47,912 nucleotides of DNA, taken from assembly GCA_025927575.1 (NCBI GenBank), contig JAICLJ010000013.1:1-47912 (forward strand). The letters run 5' to 3'. Both the position numbers and the translations under genes were made by a program. The DNA is from Bryobacteraceae bacterium. Lineage in GTDB: Bacteria > Acidobacteriota > Terriglobia > Bryobacterales > Bryobacteraceae. How positions within the stretch are numbered: the first letter of the stretch is position 1; each line of letters starts with the position of its first letter. The notes below the pieces were generated by a model that was not told the DNA's origin, searched no databases, and saw only the letters and a program-made list of their open reading frames with translations. This document shows positions 17,592 to 25,452 of the stretch, piece by piece.

Positions 17592-17939
17592 CTACTTCGC
17601 CGCAGAAATTGTTTTCACGTGCAGGATTTGCGCATCCTGATCATATTTACCGGTGATGCGAACGCGCTGGCCGGCGAACGGGCGCACCTTTTTGCCGTCT
17701 TCAATCACATACACTTTCTTAGATGACGGATCGAGTAGCGCGAAAGAATCGCCGCTCTTCACACAAGCGAGCGTACACTCTTTGGCCGTCTTGGCATGTT
17801 GTGCCTCCATCATGTTTTCGTGGGATCCCATCTGGGCGCACTGCTTATCCATGATGTCGCCTTCGAAGGTAGTTTCCTTCTGGGCGAAAAGCAATGATGA
17901 ACCCAGCAGAACTATGGTGAGGGATAGAGCAAGTTTCAT
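17592..17939 (-). CDS. Small secreted protein, DUF5818-like
   Basis: A 115-residue protein with a clear signal peptide (MKLALSLTIVLLGSSLLFAQ). The mature domain has two cysteine-containing stretches (IMDKQCAQMG and KECTLACVKSGDSFALLD) and ends in a beta-rich part (GQRVRITGKYDQDAQILHVKTI) like an OB-fold barrel. Small proteins of this shape with an MDxxC...CAxxCVK pattern are frequent in Acidobacteria and have no assigned function that I know of. It is convergent with the NTP_transf_5 gene with a single base between stops, and divergent from the radical SAM operon, sharing the 222-base region 17940-18161. Confidence 0.7.
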   Translation of the reverse strand: MKLALSLTIVLLGSSLLFAQKETTFEGDIMDKQCAQMGSHENMMEAQHAKTAKECTLACVKSGDSFALLDPSSKKVYVIEDGKKVRPFAGQRVRITGKYDQDAQILHVKTISAAK

Positions 17940-18161
17940 GTCTCCATGCTAAGGACGAAAGCGGCGGAAATAATTTACGAATTTGTGAATGGTTTGTGAA
18001 GATTATCGAGGCTCAGCAAGCGAAAGTTCCCATCCCGCCGCCAGTTTAGGCCTTTACACATTGTTTACATGGCATGAACAACGTGACCTGCCGGAAGTTC
18101 CCATACTAGAGCAGTATTCCATCCGAAAGCGCATCTGTGTGCGTTCGGTTTTATCGGCGTC
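17940..18161. promoter_or_regulatory. Divergent control region before the radical SAM operon, with phased repeats
   Basis: This gap carries promoters for the small secreted protein (minus) and for the ten-gene radical SAM operon (plus). Visible structure: TTTGTGAA at 17982-17989 repeated at 17993-18000 (11-base period), with a related TTTACGAA at 17974-17981; a decamer AAGTTCCCAT at 18024-18033 repeated at 18095-18104; and a hairpin at 18123-18148, listed separately. No Shine-Dalgarno is evident in the 13 bases before the ATG at 18162. Promoter boxes could not be assigned with confidence. Confidence 0.35.
18123..18152 (+). terminator. Hairpin plus T4 tract in the leader of the radical SAM operon (possible attenuator)
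   Basis: Bases 18123-18133 pair with 18138-18148: five C/G/A-T pairs, one A-G mismatch, then five further pairs including one G-U, around a TCTG loop. TTTT follows at 18149-18152. The form is that of an intrinsic terminator, but it lies only ten bases before the start codon of the first operon gene. It would therefore act as an attenuator or as a block to ribosome binding, not as a 3' end. The pairing is seen directly; the function is inferred. Confidence 0.4.
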
Positions 18162-19664
18162 ATGCAAAAGAAAAAGGTCCTGTTCTTCTTCCCCGCGTTC
18201 TCCAGCCAGGAGGCGACCGCCCCGTTAGCGATCCTCGCGGTTGCAACACCGCTGCTCCGCGCTGGATACGAAGTTTGCATCATTGACTCCACCATTACGC
18301 CCGGTTTCAAAAAGCAGGTCTTGAAGGAACTGGCGAATTCCCTTTGCCTTGCTGTGTCGCTGGTTACCGGGCCGATGATCCGCGAAACCTTTGAAATCGC
18401 GAAAGCGGCGAAGGAGGCATATCCGGACAAGCCGGTGGTGCTCGGCGGGTGGCATCCTTCATTGCTGCCTGATCAGACCCTTGCCTGTCCATACGTCGAT
18501 GTGGTGGTGAAGGGCCAAGGCGAAGACGCAATGCTCAAGATCGTGCAGCACATTGAGGCAGGGATGTCCTTCGAAGGGATTGACGGAGCGGGATACAAAG
18601 AAGACGGCCGGCTGAAGTTCAATGCGCCGCGGGCATTGAAGCCGATTCGGGAACTGCCGCCGAAGGCGTATCATCTCGCGGACTTCGATGCTTACGAGCG
18701 AGTCTGCGGGCGGCGATGGGCGATGTATACGTCAAGCCTTGCTTGTCCGTTCAATTGCGCGTATTGCACCAACGAGGGACTCTACGGACGTAAATGGAAC
18801 GCGCTCGAAGCCGACCAGGTCGTCGAGGAAGTCTCAGATTTGGTGAGGCGCTACCGGCTGAGCCTGCTTTGGGTGGTGGACGATAACTTTTTGGTCGACC
18901 GCAATCGGGCGGTGAAAATTGCAGAGGGCCTGATTCGAACCGGTGTCAAATTCGATTGGAGCATTCAGGCCTCTACGAATCTGGTGACGCGTTTCTCGGT
19001 GGAGGAACTGACCCTGCTCCGGCGCGCGGGGCTGTCGCAGGTGGCGCAAGGTGCGGATTCCGGATCACCAAAGGTGTTGCACCTGATGAATAAAGATTTT
19101 CAGAAATTGGAGACGATTTATCAGGCAGCCGACAAGCTGAGCCAGGCCGGAATCCGACCGTCATTCAATTTGATTTTTGGTTTTCCCGGCGAGACCGATA
19201 AAGAACGGCGCGAATCGATTCGCCTGGTGATGAACATCTGCCGCAAATATCCAACGGCTGAGTTCTGGACCAACATCTTTACGCCGTATCCGGGAGCGCC
19301 AATAATGAATCGCGCGTTCGAACTTGGTATCCAGGTACCGAAAAAGTTTGAAGATTGGGCCGATTTCTTTCCACGCTATACGGTGTTGCCGTGGCTCAGC
19401 GGAAGCAAGCATCGGCGCGTGCAGCGTATGCGCGAGTACATGCGCGTGGCATTCAACCGCGTTCCGATCGGCGTTCAAAAAAAGCACCCGATCACGAGGA
19501 TGGTTCATCGCACTATCAGTTTGCCGGCACGATGGCGGCTCGATCACGATATCTACGGCGCGCCGGTGGAGTTGTGGCTCAAGAACCAAGTGAACAGAGT
19601 CCTCCAGCCGCCAAAGCCGAAGGTAGATGCGCAACTGCTTTCCAGCGAGGTTGTGTCTTGTTGA
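18162..19664 (+). CDS. B12-binding-domain radical SAM protein 1
   Basis: A 500-residue class B (cobalamin-type) radical SAM enzyme and the first gene of the operon. The N-terminal Rossmann-like B12-binding domain (residues 1-150) has VVLGGWHPSLLPDQTL and VDVVVKGQGEDAM. The radical SAM core carries the 4Fe-4S motif CPFNCAYC (cysteines 195, 199, 202), then a barrel with VVDDNFLVDRNRA and FGFPGETDKERRESI. The C-terminal extension ends in a WRLDHDIYGAPVELW motif shared with two other proteins of this operon. Such enzymes use methylcobalamin and a 5'-deoxyadenosyl radical to methylate unactivated carbon, or to rearrange C-C bonds. The substrate is unknown. Confidence 0.85.
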   Translation: MQKKKVLFFFPAFSSQEATAPLAILAVATPLLRAGYEVCIIDSTITPGFKKQVLKELANSLCLAVSLVTGPMIRETFEIAKAAKEAYPDKPVVLGGWHPSLLPDQTLACPYVDVVVKGQGEDAMLKIVQHIEAGMSFEGIDGAGYKEDGRLKFNAPRALKPIRELPPKAYHLADFDAYERVCGRRWAMYTSSLACPFNCAYCTNEGLYGRKWNALEADQVVEEVSDLVRRYRLSLLWVVDDNFLVDRNRAVKIAEGLIRTGVKFDWSIQASTNLVTRFSVEELTLLRRAGLSQVAQGADSGSPKVLHLMNKDFQKLETIYQAADKLSQAGIRPSFNLIFGFPGETDKERRESIRLVMNICRKYPTAEFWTNIFTPYPGAPIMNRAFELGIQVPKKFEDWADFFPRYTVLPWLSGSKHRRVQRMREYMRVAFNRVPIGVQKKHPITRMVHRTISLPARWRLDHDIYGAPVELWLKNQVNRVLQPPKPKVDAQLLSSEVVSC

Positions 19665-21169
19665 GCGATCGTCCACGTAAGGTCGTTCTCCTCTCGCCCC
19701 CGTATGAAGGCAAGGTTTTCGGACCGCCGCTAGGGGTGCTAAGCCTCGCTGCGGCTATTCGCGAGCAAGGCTTTCTGCCGGTCATTATCGATGGCGCCAC
19801 TACCTCAAACTTTCTCGATGCCGTCATTCACGAAGTGGTCGATGCGTTCGTCTTTGGCGTATCGGTGTTGACCGGACCAATGATCCACGATGCCATCGCC
19901 GCAAGCCGGGCGGTACGGCGAGCGCGTCCCGATCTGCCGATTATCTTCGGCGGCTGGCATCCCACGCTAACCACCGCTCAGACATTGCGCGAAGATTTCG
20001 TCGATGTTGTCGTGCGTCACCAGGGTGAGCGCACGTTAATGGAAATCTTGCAGCGGCAATTGAAGGGATCGAGCCTCGACCTGGTGCCTGGATGTTGGTT
20101 CAAGCGGAATGGAGAAATTGTCGCGAATGCCGATCGGCCCGCGACGCCACTCAGCGCGTTGCCTTCGCCCGCTTACGATCTGGTCGACTTTGAAGCTTAT
20201 GCTCATGTGACGGGCGGCCGCAAGCTTCCCTACGCCACCAGTATCGGTTGCCCGTACGCGTGCAATTACTGCACGGACATGGTCTTCTATAATCGCCGCT
20301 TCAATCCGCTGGAAGTATCGGGCGTCGTGGATGAGGTCGTGGAACTGGTGCGAACGCTCCAACTGGATGAGATTGCGCTTGTGGATTCCAACTTCCTGGT
20401 TGATACGCACCGTGTCTTGGCCATTGCGCGGGGCTTTGCGGAGAGCAAAGTCAAATTCAAGTGGACGTTTCAAGCTTCAACCGATCTCTTGTGCCGCATC
20501 AGCGATGAAGATGTGCGCCTGCTGGCGGCAAGCGGCGTAAGCCACATCGGATTCGGCACGGAATCGGCATCGCCCGATGTCCTGCGAAAGATGAACAAGG
20601 CTCATCAGAAGATCGGCGATATGTTCGAAGCGGCGCGTAAGTGTCGGAATGCCGGCATTCGCGTGACCTACAACCTGATCTTCGGGTATCCCGGAGAAGA
20701 GGAACAACACCGCAGGGAAACGCTGCGCGTAATGGGAGAAATCGCGGAGCGGTTCGATAATGTGACGTTTTCACCGAACCTTTTCACCCCGTACCCTGGC
20801 GTTCCCATCTGGCCGGAATTAATCGAAGCGGGGTTGCGCGAACCGCAGTCGTTAGAAGAATGGGCATCCGTCGGATTGGGGCAGACGGAGCTGCCCTGGC
20901 TGGACGACAAGGACGGCATGGCGCTTCAGCGCGGAATGTCGTATTTTCTGTTAGCGAACCAGCTCGGCAAAACAGCGCGGAAGTCCCGATCCGCCGCAGG
21001 CAGAACGGGAATGCGCTTGCTGCAGAGACCGCTTCACTGGCGGCTCAAACATCATTTCTTCAATTTCCCCATTGAGCTGTGGGTCTCGATGGCGAAACAT
21101 TGGCTGGTAATGCGCCGGTCCTTATTGACTGGAGATCCGCTCGGGCGCGAATTGCGCGAGGTGCATTGA
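19658..21169 (+). CDS. B12-binding-domain radical SAM protein 2 (paralogue of protein 1)
   Basis: The frame is open far upstream, but protein homology begins at the TTG codons 19658/19661, which overlap the previous stop and follow a GCGAGG ribosome site. From 19658 the product has 503 residues. The B12-binding domain shows IIFGGWHPTLTTAQTL and VDVVVRHQGERT. The radical SAM motif is CPYACNYC (cysteines 198, 202, 205), then VDSNFLVDTHRV and FGYPGEEEQHRRET. The C-terminal tail has WRLKHHFFNFPIELW, matching proteins 1 and 5. It is most similar to protein 1 by eye (VSVLTGPMI versus VSLVTGPMI), indicating duplication within the operon. Likely a methylation or C-C bond chemistry step on an unknown substrate. 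Confidence 0.84.
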   Translation: MLSDRPRKVVLLSPPYEGKVFGPPLGVLSLAAAIREQGFLPVIIDGATTSNFLDAVIHEVVDAFVFGVSVLTGPMIHDAIAASRAVRRARPDLPIIFGGWHPTLTTAQTLREDFVDVVVRHQGERTLMEILQRQLKGSSLDLVPGCWFKRNGEIVANADRPATPLSALPSPAYDLVDFEAYAHVTGGRKLPYATSIGCPYACNYCTDMVFYNRRFNPLEVSGVVDEVVELVRTLQLDEIALVDSNFLVDTHRVLAIARGFAESKVKFKWTFQASTDLLCRISDEDVRLLAASGVSHIGFGTESASPDVLRKMNKAHQKIGDMFEAARKCRNAGIRVTYNLIFGYPGEEEQHRRETLRVMGEIAERFDNVTFSPNLFTPYPGVPIWPELIEAGLREPQSLEEWASVGLGQTELPWLDDKDGMALQRGMSYFLLANQLGKTARKSRSAAGRTGMRLLQRPLHWRLKHHFFNFPIELWVSMAKHWLVMRRSLLTGDPLGRELREVH

Positions 21170-22563
21170 TGCAAATGGATGTCCTAATCACACACAGCAA
21201 TCACCTCTGGTATGACGAAAAGCAGCGGGAGAAGATGCAGCCGTACCCGCCGCTGCAAACGCTGCTTGCTGCCGCCGTGCTTCGCCACGAAGGCCTGCGC
21301 GTTGAGGTTTGCGATGTTACGCTGCGGGCAGCAGAAGCGCGCATTGCACAGGCGATAGCTCGCATGGCCCCGTGCCTCGTGGTCGTTTGCGAAGACGATT
21401 TCAACTTTCTGACAAAGATGTGCCTGCTGCGAAATCGCGAGCTGGCTTTCTCCACGGCAAGAACGGCCAAGGCCTACGGTTGCCGGGTTGCAGTTCACGG
21501 TTCCGATTCCTCCGATCACGTCTCTACGTATGTAAAAGCCGGGTTTGACTATGTGTTGATTGGCGAGGTGGAGGAAACCCTGCGGCAGTTGGCAACGGGA
21601 ACGCCGCCGGAAGGCATCGACGGACTTGCATATGTCGAAACGGAAAGCGGCCGCCTTCGCTTTACCGCGCCGCGCCATGTTCGCGAGCGGCTCGACGATC
21701 TCCCACTACCTGCTTGGGATCTGATCGACATGGAGCCGTACCGTGAAGCATGGCTAAAACATCACGGCTATTTTTCAATGAATCTGGTGTCGAGCAGAGG
21801 TTGTCCTTACCGCTGTAATTGGTGTGCGAAACCGATTTACGGCAACCACTATCGCGTGCGCTCTCCGCGCGCAGTCGCCGAAGAAATGAGTTTTGTGAAG
21901 AAGCGGTTTGCGCCGGAACATATCTGGTTTGCCGACGACATCTTCGCACTTTCCGCTCAATGGACGAGTGAGTTTGCCGCTGCGGTTGAAGATCTGAACG
22001 CTGCTATTCCGTTCAAGATGCAATCTCGCTGCGACCTGATGACGCGCTCCACCGTGGCCGATATAAAGCGCGCTGGATGCGTGGAGGTTTGGATGGGAGC
22101 CGAATCGGGATCCCAACGCGTTCTCAATGCCATGGATAAGGGAATCCGAGTAGAGCAGATCCATCAGGCGCGGCGCAATTTGAACGCCTATGGAATTCGA
22201 GCTTGTTGGTTTCTGCAATTCGGATATCCGGCGGAGGATTGGGAGGATATCGAATCGACGATTCGCATGGTGCGCGCTACACGGCCGCACGACATCGGCG
22301 TCTCAGTTTCCTATCCGCTCCCTGGCACTAAGTTTCATCAGCTCGTTTCCGCGGAACTGGGAAAGAAAGCGAACTGGTCCGAGAGTGGTGACCTGACGAT
22401 GATGTTTCACGGGCCGTTTTCAACGGAATTATACCGGGCGATTGCACATGCACTCCATCTGGAAGTGCGCTCACCCAACAAATTCACCGCGATCGGCGAG
22501 GCATGGGCCGTCGTGGAAACGCTTAGGGCGGCCGAGCGCGCGCGAGTGGAGGTAGCCTCGTGA
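21169..22563 (+). CDS. B12-binding-domain radical SAM protein 3
   Basis: A 464-residue protein. The ATG at 21169 shares one base with the previous stop and has GAGG seven bases upstream. The N-terminal B12-type domain (1-145) is less canonical: it has VAVHGSDSSDHVSTYV where relatives have GG-x-H/E-P. The radical SAM motif is CPYRCNWC (cysteines 212, 216, 219) followed by HIWFADDIFAL, VWMGAESGSQRVLNAMDKG and LQFGYPAEDWEDI. It forms a second subfamily with protein 4, sharing GCPYRCNWC, the AESGSQR/SESGSQR stretch and a proline-glycine segment (VSYPLPGTKF). It lacks the FPxELW C-terminal tail of proteins 1, 2 and 5. Substrate unknown. Confidence 0.83.
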   Translation: MQMDVLITHSNHLWYDEKQREKMQPYPPLQTLLAAAVLRHEGLRVEVCDVTLRAAEARIAQAIARMAPCLVVVCEDDFNFLTKMCLLRNRELAFSTARTAKAYGCRVAVHGSDSSDHVSTYVKAGFDYVLIGEVEETLRQLATGTPPEGIDGLAYVETESGRLRFTAPRHVRERLDDLPLPAWDLIDMEPYREAWLKHHGYFSMNLVSSRGCPYRCNWCAKPIYGNHYRVRSPRAVAEEMSFVKKRFAPEHIWFADDIFALSAQWTSEFAAAVEDLNAAIPFKMQSRCDLMTRSTVADIKRAGCVEVWMGAESGSQRVLNAMDKGIRVEQIHQARRNLNAYGIRACWFLQFGYPAEDWEDIESTIRMVRATRPHDIGVSVSYPLPGTKFHQLVSAELGKKANWSESGDLTMMFHGPFSTELYRAIAHALHLEVRSPNKFTAIGEAWAVVETLRAAERARVEVAS

Positions 22564-23906
22564 ACCTTCTGCTTACGCACGGCTACTTTCTTTTCGACGA
22601 TCCGAAAGAGCTGCAGATCATGAAGCCATATGTGCCGCTGGGGCTTCTTTATCTCTCCTCCCATTTACGCCAGGAGGGATTTGCGGTCGATATCTACGAT
22701 TCAACATTCGGCTCGAAACAGGAGTTGTTCGCTCTTATTCGTCAGGGGCCGCCCGCCGTACTTGGTATTTACGCAAACCTGATGACACGGCTTAATGTGT
22801 TGGAGATCGTGCGATGCGGCCACGAAGCGGGCTGGACTGTGGTGGTTGGCGGACCCGAGCCGGCGAATTACGCAGAAGAATATTTGCGCCACGGCGTGGA
22901 TGTGGTGATCGCCGGCGAAGGTGAACTGGCGCTGGAGCGGCTTTTGCGCTCTAACGGAAACCGCGCCGCGTGGGCAACCATCGGAAGTCTTATCTTCTTT
23001 GCGGACGACGGCTCCCTGATTCGAACAGACTCATCGCCGCTCATCAGGAATTTGGATGCGCAGCCGTGGCCCGACCGAGAGCGCATCGATATGGACCGCT
23101 ATTTGGCGACGTGGCGGGATTTTCACGGCAAATCTTCGATATCCCTGATTACAGCTCGTGGGTGTCCTTACCGTTGTAACTGGTGCAGCCATTCGGTGTA
23201 TGGCACAACTCACAGGCGGCGTTCGCCGGCCGGCGTTGTTGACGAAATTGAATGGATTCTGGATCGCTACAACCCCGATATGCTGTGGCTCGCGGACGAC
23301 GTGTTCACCATTCATCATGGATGGCTATTCGATTTCGCCGCCGAGGTGAAGCGTCGTGGCATCCGCATTCCTTTTGAGTGCATCACGCGGGCTGATCGCT
23401 TGAATGAACAAGTGGCGGAAACCCTTGCGGAACTTCGCTGCTTTCGCGTCTGGATCGGTTCGGAAAGCGGATCGCAGCGCATCCTGGACGCGATGCAGCG
23501 CGGCGTCAAGGTAGAACAGGTAAGAACCGCCGTCCATCTTTGCAAATCCCGCGGCATTCAAACGGGAATGTTTCTGATGTGGGGGTATGACGGCGAGGAG
23601 CTTGAGGACATCGAGCAGACGGTAGACCATGTGAAGACATGCCGGCCGGATGTTTGCTTCACCACCGTTTCTTATCCGATCAAAGGCACGCCTTATTACG
23701 AGCGTGTGAGCCAGCGTTTGGTGGCCATCTCCGGCTGGGATCAGAGCACTGATCGTGACTTGCGTATCCAGGGGCGCCATTCGCGGCGATTCTACCAACA
23801 TGCCGATGAGCTGCTTCGGAATGAAATCGCTGCGGAGCCCGATGCGGTGAAGATTCAGGCCGCGCGAGAGGGCCTCCGGTCTACCTGGAGCGAGATAGAA
23901 GCGTGA
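22560..23906 (+). CDS. B12-binding-domain radical SAM protein 4 (paralogue of protein 3)
   Basis: A 448-residue protein with a GTG start, overlapping the previous gene by four bases (GTGA). The B12-binding domain is clear: VPLGLLYLSSHLRQEGF, VVVGGPEPANYAEEYL, and VDVVIAGEGELALERLL. The radical SAM motif CPYRCNWC lies at cysteines 202, 206 and 209, followed by MLWLADDVFTIHHGW, VWIGSESGSQRILDAMQRG and LMWGYDGEELEDIEQTV. Close similarity to protein 3 through the radical SAM core indicates a second duplicated pair. The layout is that of class B radical SAM methyltransferases such as those acting on hopanoids, phosphonates and antibiotics; the sequence does not say which chemistry applies here. 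Confidence 0.86.
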   Translation: MNLLLTHGYFLFDDPKELQIMKPYVPLGLLYLSSHLRQEGFAVDIYDSTFGSKQELFALIRQGPPAVLGIYANLMTRLNVLEIVRCGHEAGWTVVVGGPEPANYAEEYLRHGVDVVIAGEGELALERLLRSNGNRAAWATIGSLIFFADDGSLIRTDSSPLIRNLDAQPWPDRERIDMDRYLATWRDFHGKSSISLITARGCPYRCNWCSHSVYGTTHRRRSPAGVVDEIEWILDRYNPDMLWLADDVFTIHHGWLFDFAAEVKRRGIRIPFECITRADRLNEQVAETLAELRCFRVWIGSESGSQRILDAMQRGVKVEQVRTAVHLCKSRGIQTGMFLMWGYDGEELEDIEQTVDHVKTCRPDVCFTTVSYPIKGTPYYERVSQRLVAISGWDQSTDRDLRIQGRHSRRFYQHADELLRNEIAAEPDAVKIQAAREGLRSTWSEIEA

Positions 23907-24655
23907 ACATGCGGACAGCAGATAAATCGGGTTTCGATGCGATCGCGGGCAAGTACGACAGATTATGGACAGCGACACCCGTCGGCAGGGGCCAACGATT
24001 GGCAGTGTGGGAGCAAATCGATCGTTTGTTTCATCCGGGCCAATGTGTGTTGGATTTGGGATGCGGTACCGGCGCGGACGCTCTTCACATGCAATCGCGC
24101 GGCATCAATGTCTATGGTGTGGACAGTTCGGAGAGCATGGTCGCCATCGCGAAGACCCGCGGCCTCAGCGCAGATCTGATTTTTATCGAGGAACTGCAGC
24201 AAATACCAGCATTGTTTGACGGCGCCTTGTCGAATTTTGGCGCTCTCAATTGTGTTGCCTCTCTCGACGGAGTGGCCGCCTCGCTAGCCCAAAAGATATG
24301 TGCGGGCGGCTCTGTCGCGCTCTGTTTTATGGGCTCGTTCTGCGTGTGGGAGACAGGCTACTACCTTTTTCGGGGTCAGTGGAAGCAAGCATTCCGCCGC
24401 ATTCGTCGGCGGGTCCGGTCATCGTTTGGAATCGATGTCTTCTATTTTTCGCGGCGCTCGATCCTGGCCGCATTTTCCCGCAACTTTCGCCTCATGGGAA
24501 CGTACGGAATCGGGCTTTTGGTGCCCCCATCCTATGTCACGGGTCTGAGCGATCGAACCGTGGCACGCTTAGCGGAATTGGATAAACGTTGCGCGCATTG
24601 GCCGATGCTACGTAGGCTGGCCGATCACCGCTTATACATCTTTGAGCGGATATGA
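23903..24655 (+). CDS. Class I SAM-dependent methyltransferase 1
   Basis: A 250-residue protein with the class I methyltransferase motif I VLDLGCGTGADALHM (near residues 50-64), followed by the acidic end of strand 2, VYGVDSSESMV. The C-terminal part (FGIDVFYFSRRSILAAF and GIGLLVPPSYV) is longer than in the simplest UbiE-like enzymes and would shape the substrate pocket. It overlaps the previous gene by four bases through a GTG start; an ATG six bases later (23909) is an alternative. It would methylate an O, N or C atom of the product built by the radical SAM enzymes. Acceptor unknown. Confidence 0.82.
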   Translation: MNMRTADKSGFDAIAGKYDRLWTATPVGRGQRLAVWEQIDRLFHPGQCVLDLGCGTGADALHMQSRGINVYGVDSSESMVAIAKTRGLSADLIFIEELQQIPALFDGALSNFGALNCVASLDGVAASLAQKICAGGSVALCFMGSFCVWETGYYLFRGQWKQAFRRIRRRVRSSFGIDVFYFSRRSILAAFSRNFRLMGTYGIGLLVPPSYVTGLSDRTVARLAELDKRCAHWPMLRRLADHRLYIFERI

Positions 24656-25452
24656 ACGCTGAAGCTCACGCCCGCAAGCAATTTTTGGAAGACTACCGCC
24701 GCATAAGGCATGCGGAAGGGCGCGGCTCGGAAGACAGCGCCTACTACCAGGCCCTTCCGTTCCGCGACCTTAGCGGACGCAACGAGGCAATGTGGGCCAT
24801 GCGCGCGAAAACATATTCCTATTTCGAACGGAACATTCTGGCTCCGATAGAAGCGGAATCGCAGAGGCCTCTGGACGTACTCGATCTCGGGGCGGGAAAC
24901 TGTTGGCTTTCATATCGCCTCTCCCTGCGCGGGCATCATCCGATCGCGCTGGACATTTTCGCGGATGGCCGCGATGGACTAGGCGCGGCTCGCCATTATC
25001 CGAATCCGCCGCTGGCGGTTGAGGCGGATTTCGCGCAAATCCCGTTCCTATCCGCCTCGTTCGACCTCGCGATATTTAATGCGTCGTTACATTACTCCAC
25101 CGATTACCTGCGAACTCTGGGCGAAGTACAGCGCTGCCTGCGGCCCTCGGGCTTGTTAGTCATTCTCGATTCGCCGGTGTACCGCGAACAGGAACATGGC
25201 CGTCGGATGACGGAAGAGAAGCACGCCGAATTTCTGAAGCGATACGGATTCCGTTCGGACGCAATTCCGAGCATGGAATTTCTCGATCTGGCGACGCTGC
25301 AAACACTACGTCGCGAACTGGGAATTCATTGGCGCATGTTTAAGCCATGGTACGGCTTGTCATGGCATGCGCGGCCGGTTAAGGCATGGTTGAAACGGCG
25401 CCGGCCGCCCAGCCGATTTTGGATCCTCACCGGAAAATTCGAGTCGTTATGA
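24652..25452 (+). CDS. Class I SAM-dependent methyltransferase 2
   Basis: A 266-residue methyltransferase overlapping the previous gene by ATGA. Motif I reads VLDLGAGNCWLSYRL (about residues 76-90) with IALDIF after strand 2. Motif IV-like FDLAIFNASLHYSTDY and post-motif LRPSGLLVILDSPVY complete the class I fold. The first 60 residues and the end of the protein (MFKPWYGLSWHARPV, then a run of arginines) are specific to this protein and could interact with a lipid or protein partner. It differs clearly from methyltransferases 1 and 3, so the three are not recent copies of each other. Substrate unknown. Confidence 0.82.
   Translation: MNAEAHARKQFLEDYRRIRHAEGRGSEDSAYYQALPFRDLSGRNEAMWAMRAKTYSYFERNILAPIEAESQRPLDVLDLGAGNCWLSYRLSLRGHHPIALDIFADGRDGLGAARHYPNPPLAVEADFAQIPFLSASFDLAIFNASLHYSTDYLRTLGEVQRCLRPSGLLVILDSPVYREQEHGRRMTEEKHAEFLKRYGFRSDAIPSMEFLDLATLQTLRRELGIHWRMFKPWYGLSWHARPVKAWLKRRRPPSRFWILTGKFESL

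Noticed and set aside
18085-18094. GACCTGCCGG upstream of the radical SAM operon, identical to the end of the B12-box of cobalamin riboswitches
   Set aside because: The rest of the riboswitch core (the GGGAA/GGTG-A-TCC elements and the CCCGC-ACTGT part) is not found in the preceding bases back to 17940, and the distance to the small divergent gene leaves little room. A ten-base match alone can be chance.
17940-18161. Search for a short precursor peptide gene for the SPASM-like radical SAM protein, here and in 29724-29913
   Set aside because: No frame gives a start with a ribosome site and a leader/core-like composition; the peptide, if any, must be elsewhere or absent.
19355-19657. Upstream extension of radical SAM protein 2
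   Set aside because: It overlaps the end of protein 1 in another frame; the B12-type domain of protein 2 begins right after the TTG codons at 19658/19661.
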